Assembly (NCBI GenBank): GCA_018105865.1
Contig: CM030869.1
Coordinates: forward strand, 7,567,525-7,631,524
DNA from: Metaphire vulgaris
Lineage: Eukaryota > Annelida > Clitellata > Crassiclitellata > Megascolecidae
Direction: 5' to 3'
DNA: 64,000 bases
Shown: positions 57,753-64,000 of the stretch, in pieces
Position numbering within the stretch: the first letter of the stretch is position 1
How the letters are laid out: the number at the start of each line of letters is the position of its first letter
The notes under the pieces: generated by a model
The model's database searches: none
What the model saw: only the letters and a program-made list of their open reading frames with translations
Told to the model about the DNA's origin: nothing
Position numbers and translations under genes: made by a program

Positions 57753-58142
57753 GGGGTCGTTCATAAATTACGTCAAGCGAATTTGGCACATTTACCATCC
57801 TACTTAACGCGACGTCACAAAACGTCGGAACCCCTAAAATATGACGTCACAACGGGTCGACCCCCCTTTATTTTCGTCTTCCGAAAAGTCTTGACAAGCA
57901 AAAAGAGCCATCCTTGTATTTTTCCTCTCGAAACACCCTGACAAGCAAAAAAATTAGGTCATAATTGTATTTTTTCTCTCCAAAATCCCTGACAAGCAAA
58001 AAAGGTCAGACAAGCAAAAAAGGTCAAAGGTCGTGACCTAATTTTTTTGCGTGACGTCACATTTACGGAACCCCCTCATTACACTTCGTCACAAATGGCC
58101 GGACCTTCCCCCAACCGCGTGACGTAATCTATGGATGGCCCC
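57753..58142. mobile_element. PIF/Harbinger-like MITE (CATAAATTACGTCA family)
   Basis: GGGGTCGTTCATAAATTACG at the left, GACGTAATCTATGGATGGCC plus CC at the right, flanked by TAA on both sides, a TWA target. The interior holds four or more copies of TGACAAGCAAAAAAGGTC or close variants. Confidence 0.8.
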
Positions 58143-58735
58143 TAAAACAATAGAATTTGGGGCTATCGGAGTCCGTTTTGTTACAATTGCTTTCATTAGG
58201 GATATTTATCAGGCAAACGTCATTTAGGTCCGACATGTTAGGTCGTTATTTTATGTGAAATCTATTTTATAGTTAATTTAGCTTCAGGTTTGTTATTTTA
58301 TATTTGGTTGTAATAGGATAACATATTATCGATGTTTCATAATAGTTCTACGATTTTCATGTAGCGCCATTTTATCTGGCAATGAGCGTCATGAAATTGT
58401 GCGAAATCCCATGAACGGTCCATGGATGTAAATGGCCTATTAAGATTAATTTACTTTGGTGACCAGACCGTCGACTGAGTGAAACAATGCTGTATGTTCA
58501 GATATGAACATTAAACTTGCATTCAATGGAAAGCAGCATGGCAAAATTTGAATGATAAAAACACAATTAAGCCCATGCTTTAGGGGTCGTCCATAAATTA
58601 CAAGGACAAAGACCGACCTCTGTCAGGCAAAAAATCAGAAAGGAAAAAACCAAACACAATTTCAATTCGAATCAAAAATTTAGAAAAGCCAAAAAATAAT
58701 GTTGTAAAACATAATCTAGTCAGCACAGTGCCGGA

Positions 58736-58987
58736 TTACCCATTAGGCAGAGTAGGCAACTACCTATGGGCCCCGTGACTTTTAGGGGCCCCACAAGACA
58801 GTGGCTAAAGAATTTTTTTACTTACTTATTCTTAAAAATAGCGCTATGCGAAAGGCACATGACTACGCTGACGTCATACAATAATGTTTATGCTTCAATG
58901 GCGTTCTAGTAGTCATTAGGGACCTGGTCTCTGGCACCCCAAAAGTTTGACTGCCTATGGGTCTCCACGGTGCTTAATCTGGCACTG
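58736..58987 (+). mobile_element. hAT-type MITE, CAGTGCCGGATTA family
   Basis: CAGTGCCGGATTACCC at the left, CTTAATCTGGCACTG at the right, perfect 8-bp duplication agtcagca (58728-58735 and 58988-58995). Confidence 0.92.
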
Positions 58988-59841
58988 AGTCAGCAGCAAT
59001 GTTGCATTTCAAGTAAACAAGTGTTTCCAGCAGCTGATCAGTCATGCATGCACGATGAAGTCTAATTATGAGACCACTTTATGAAACACCCGTTCAACTG
59101 GAGCCGATGCAGCAGTGCAACAAAGAATTCTGCTAAAGAATCAATTCCTCAACTGGTATTATAAAGGAAACAATGACCACACATTTAGAGTAACTCAAGG
59201 CAAGTATGTAAATATAAATCCACATACTACTCTTACCTTGGAACATAATTAGCAGTACAATTGAAATGGTATGCAAGTAATTTGGTCCTTATATTGGACG
59301 ATATATAGGATTTTTCAAGGACTAAGTTACAAGGACCAGGACATGGACCGATTTGCAAGGACAAGGATAAGGACGAGGACTGAGCGCCCAAGAATGAGGA
59401 TAAGGACGAGGACTGACTCCCCAAGGACAAGGACTTCAGATTGGTCCTTAAGGACCAGGACAAGGATTAACATCACTGGGCTAAAGCCCCTTTGGGTGTC
59501 CGGGCCTAACATTCTTTAGAGAAAGCAGCACAATTATGTAAGGTGACGACCTTTGTTTTGCTTGTCGGGGAAATATTCAGGTGAAGACCTGCTTCTCGCT
59601 TTGAATTTAAGTTCAAAATTCCTGAAGTTGTATATATGTGTGTTCAGTTTATTAGTTTATTATTAGTTCAGTTGATTTGTGTTATTCCTTGTTTGTGTGC
59701 TGTTTGATAGTGTGCTTGTCACGAATAAAGTTTATTATAATAATATATAATTTTAAAGTATCTTGCTTTCAGCCCTATTGAGTTACATTTACTCCAAGCA
59801 TTACTCTGCATTAGAGAAAATTTTTTACTAGTAATATGTAA

Positions 59842-61500
<1,659 letters not shown>

Positions 61501-61886
61501 GAGTTAAGTACTACTCGTTCTAATCATCTTGGGCTCATTTACAATGATATGAGGGAAAATTTTGTCATCAGTGGCCCACCCAAAGGAAAGTCTTGGATTA
61601 GAGGCTACTATTGGTGTTTTAAATAGATGCAGTTTAAGATGGTTTGGAATTTTTGAACAAGCTTGGAGAGTCTGTTGATCATGATGCATTTGTTTAAGCA
61701 TCGTGGCAATTGACTACATGGTACAATGGATTTAGACATTTGCTTAGAATAGAATACTTTGGTTGAGAAACTTTGTCATGTAATGGGCCTACTGTTGTTT
61801 TTGAAACTTGAGATAAGCATCATATCATCATTATGAATATGAATATATATGTATATATATGAATATATATGTATATATATATACAC

Positions 61887-61939
<53 letters not shown>

Positions 61940-61951
61940 CGCACTGTTGAA

Positions 61952-62226
61952 CAGTGGCGTAGCGAGGGTATCAGGCGCCCGGGGGCAAAGTGTACCGTTG
62001 GTGTCCCTAACACTTTTGGCTGATGAGCAAAAAAAGGTCGTCGTCGTTCTCAGCACCCCTCAACTCTTATGGCGCCCCTCTCCTTATTCTGCTGACGAGC
62101 AAAAAAGAGGTCGTCGCACATATTTCTTATTTATTATGCATTTCACTTACCCAAATACCCCATTTTGGCGCCCCCTCACCTGGACGCCCAAGGACCTATG
62201 ACCTCTATCCCCTCGCTACACCTCTG
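61952..62226 (+). mobile_element. hAT-type MITE, CAGTGGCGTAGCG family
   Basis: CAGTGGCGTAGCGAGGG at the left, CCCCTCGCTACACCTCTG at the right, octamers ctgttgaa / ctgttgat (7/8). The interior has two GACGAGCAAAAAAGAGGTC-type motifs. Confidence 0.88.
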
Positions 62227-62278
62227 CTGTTGATTTATCAAAGAGCACAAGTGGTCGAGTGTTGTCCATTCCTGTGAC

Positions 62279-62359
62279 CTTAACCCCTTTACTGTGTATT
62301 TAACTGTAACTCAATGCAAAATGGACGGATATATTCGGGATTCCCTGTAAAGGGGTTAA
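62279..62359. mobile_element. TTAA palindromic mini-element, copy 9
   Basis: TTAACCCCTTTACTGTG at the left, TGTAAAGGGGTTAA at the right, TTAA on both sides, core inverse of CATTTTGCATTGAGTTACA. Confidence 0.87.
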
Positions 62360-63475
62360 AATCGGATGTTATTTTAATTTGAATAGAAAATTTTATTTTG
62401 GAAAGACAGATAGACTGGTTTACAGTATATGATTGTTATTCAAAATGAAGTTTTATTTTAAAGAATTTATCTTTCTTGAGCAAGTCTTCAAATGGAGTTT
62501 TTAAGAACTGATTTAATTGACACGTCTTTTCTTTTTTTCACCAAGTTAATATTTCTCTTGTGTAGCATTACATTAAATTGGGTGGTTTTATGCACAGTTG
62601 ATTTTACTGTATATGCATCATAGACCATTTACGGTGTTCCAGAATAGTTTTTCTTGGCAGAAATGAGAAGGTTGTGGTAGTGATTTCTTGCAGAATGGAG
62701 ATTTTTAAGTTCAATAGTAGAATGTATTCTAGTGTAAGTTCTTTTCAGACATCTCCAGTAAGTTATTCAATCTTAACTGTATACACACACACACACACGT
62801 TTAGTTACACACACACACACACACACGTTTAGTTTTAAATGTACAATAACAGGAAAGCAAGCCAAAATTTTTTGTAAATTAATATTAAAACCTGCTAAGT
62901 CATCTAACATGGGCATCTACCAAGCTTCTAAAAAATTATATTCTGGTAAAACTGATAACAACCAATTAATTATTGGCTCTGATAGATGTAACATTCTTTA
63001 ATTTTTAACTTATTGCACATCCTACTATTTAATAGTACCACAAGTTGATCCCATTCAAATGAACAAGAAATTTCATATACATGCAATAAAAGTCTCATCT
63101 TGCAGGCAGACAGTATTTCATATTGGGACTGTTTGATTTTGATGCAACTTTTCATTAACTTATATAAGAATAACTAACAAAACAGTATTACATATTACAT
63201 AAATAATCCATTAAGAAAACTCTCATTTAGTAAAATTCCGCTGTTCAAGACAATATATATTCAGTAACACAGCAGCAAACTTATTTTACATTCCATCCAG
63301 GGATGTCATATAAAATACATTTTAAATTGACTTAAAATTAAATGCAGCAGTGCGCCCCCACCCCAGTTAACTGAAGCAAGCTGTCTAGTACAGGTTTAAA
63401 AGCAAGTTGATTTAAAACTCCAAACTGTCTAAAATTGAAGCGAATGGAATTAACGTTGTCTGCAATGCAACCACG

Positions 63476-63622
63476 TCACAGAAATGCACCGCACCAATCT
63501 TTCAAACACTGGCAGCAGTCTGCGGCCTGTTTGCGGTTTGCCCCACTGATATCCTTTAACCATTCCTCGAAATCTTCCTGGTTTTGCTTCAGTAAAAGAA
63601 ACTGGCCAAGAACAACGTATGC
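63476..63622 (-). CDS. Terminal exon of an unidentified gene
   Basis: After a good acceptor (tttgaacttcag, reading leftward from 63623) an open frame runs 49 codons to TGA at 63476: [20 protein letters not shown], then [20 protein letters not shown], ending KDWCGAFL. Its composition and GC content are unlike the AT-rich surroundings, and the end in WC.AFL with two nearby cysteines looks like a conserved protein C-terminus. I do not recognise the family. The rest of the gene would lie to the right, mostly outside the window. Confidence 0.5.
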   Translation of the reverse strand, partial: AYVVLGQFLLLKQNQEDFEEWLKDISGANRKQAADCCQCLKDWCGAFL

Positions 63623-63686
63623 CTGAAGTTCAAAGACATCACGACGATAACGTTAAACTGATTTTAAATAAGCCTGAAACTGGTTA

Positions 63687-63930
63687 GGGGCCATCCATAT
63701 AGTACGTACGCAAAAATAGTCATATTTTCAACCCCCTCCCCCTGTTGCACACCGTACATTTTGGTCCCCCTCCCGATGCATACGTACAAATTAGCAACAC
63801 CCCCGCACGGTGAAAATTAATTTTTAGCCATAGCCAAAAAACATTTGTTTACTATTAAATTCCATATGCAAAATCGCCTAAATCTCAAACCCCCTCCCCC
63901 TCAGTGCGTACTTACTATATGGACGGCCCC
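63687..63930. mobile_element. PIF/Harbinger-like MITE, copy 5
   Basis: GGGGCCATCCATATAGTACG at the left, CTATATGGACGGCCCC at the right, perfect TTA on both sides (63684-63686, 63931-63933). It is longer than the other copies. It lies just upstream of the exon at 63622. Confidence 0.87.
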
Positions 63931-64000
63931 TTATTAAGTTTGCTTGCTGAGTAACTAATGCTGTGCAGATGTCTTGATATTTTTTTAATGAAAATATATA

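Larger units (their letters stand above)
61501..63475. other. Region after the zinc-finger gene
   Basis: Probable 3' UTR of the zinc-finger gene, then an AT microsatellite (61880-61936), a hAT-type MITE (61952-62226), a TTAA mini-element (62279-62359), and CA repeats (62780-62826). No exon seen. Confidence 0.55.

Noticed and set aside
59271..59519. RTRIRTRTERPR open frame
   Set aside because: Low-complexity translation of a degenerate GGACAAGGA repeat; the opposite strand is open too.

Overview
This is animal nuclear DNA: AT-rich, with intron-containing genes, GT-AG splice sites, many microsatellites and very many short inverted-repeat transposons (MITEs). The genes identified (MARF1, an RNF19-type RBR ubiquitin ligase, a GOLM1/GOLM2-type Golgi protein, the complex I subunit NDUFA6, C2H2 zinc fingers) are metazoan. 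The species cannot be fixed from sequence alone. The transposon mix (hAT, piggyBac-like, PIF/Harbinger-like and Tc1/mariner/pogo-like MITEs, plus CR1/L2-like and other non-LTR retrotransposons) would suit an invertebrate.

Layout: (1) 1-11.5 kb, minus strand: MARF1, the NYN to LOTUS1 part, running off the left edge. (2) 15.8-24.7 kb, plus: complete RNF19-like gene in nine exons. (3) 24.9-35.3 kb: about 10 kb without a recognised gene, rich in MITEs. (4) 35.3-40.8 kb, minus: four-exon GOLM2-like gene whose lumenal domain is built from an in-frame 24-bp tandem repeat. (5) 43.1-45.3 kb, plus: an unrecognised gene ending in a Pipsqueak-like helix-turn-helix. (6) 47.8-57.4 kb, minus: three-exon NDUFA6; its 8.2-kb first intron holds a DNA transposon and a nearly full-length non-LTR retrotransposon. 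(7) 59.9-61.5 kb, plus: C2H2 zinc-finger gene with two apparent frameshifts. (8) 63.5-63.6 kb, minus: terminal exon of an unidentified gene.

The main gene models were rebuilt by hand from similarity to remembered families, splice signals and intron phase. Phases match at every junction in MARF1, RNF19 and NDUFA6, and the summed exon lengths divide by three; GOLM2 works with one of two possible acceptors. The genes have unrelated jobs (germline RNA control, ubiquitin ligation, Golgi, transcription, respiration), and no operon-like link is seen. Gene strands alternate -,+,-,+,-,+,- along the window.

The most notable non-genic content is the mobile DNA. More than ten hAT-type MITEs are present, most with perfect or near-perfect 8-bp target duplications, including two SPIN-like copies. 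There are nine ~80-bp palindromic TTAA elements with one shared core, five TTA-flanked PIF/Harbinger-like copies, nested insertions, and an 18-bp motif shared by MITE families whose ends are unrelated.
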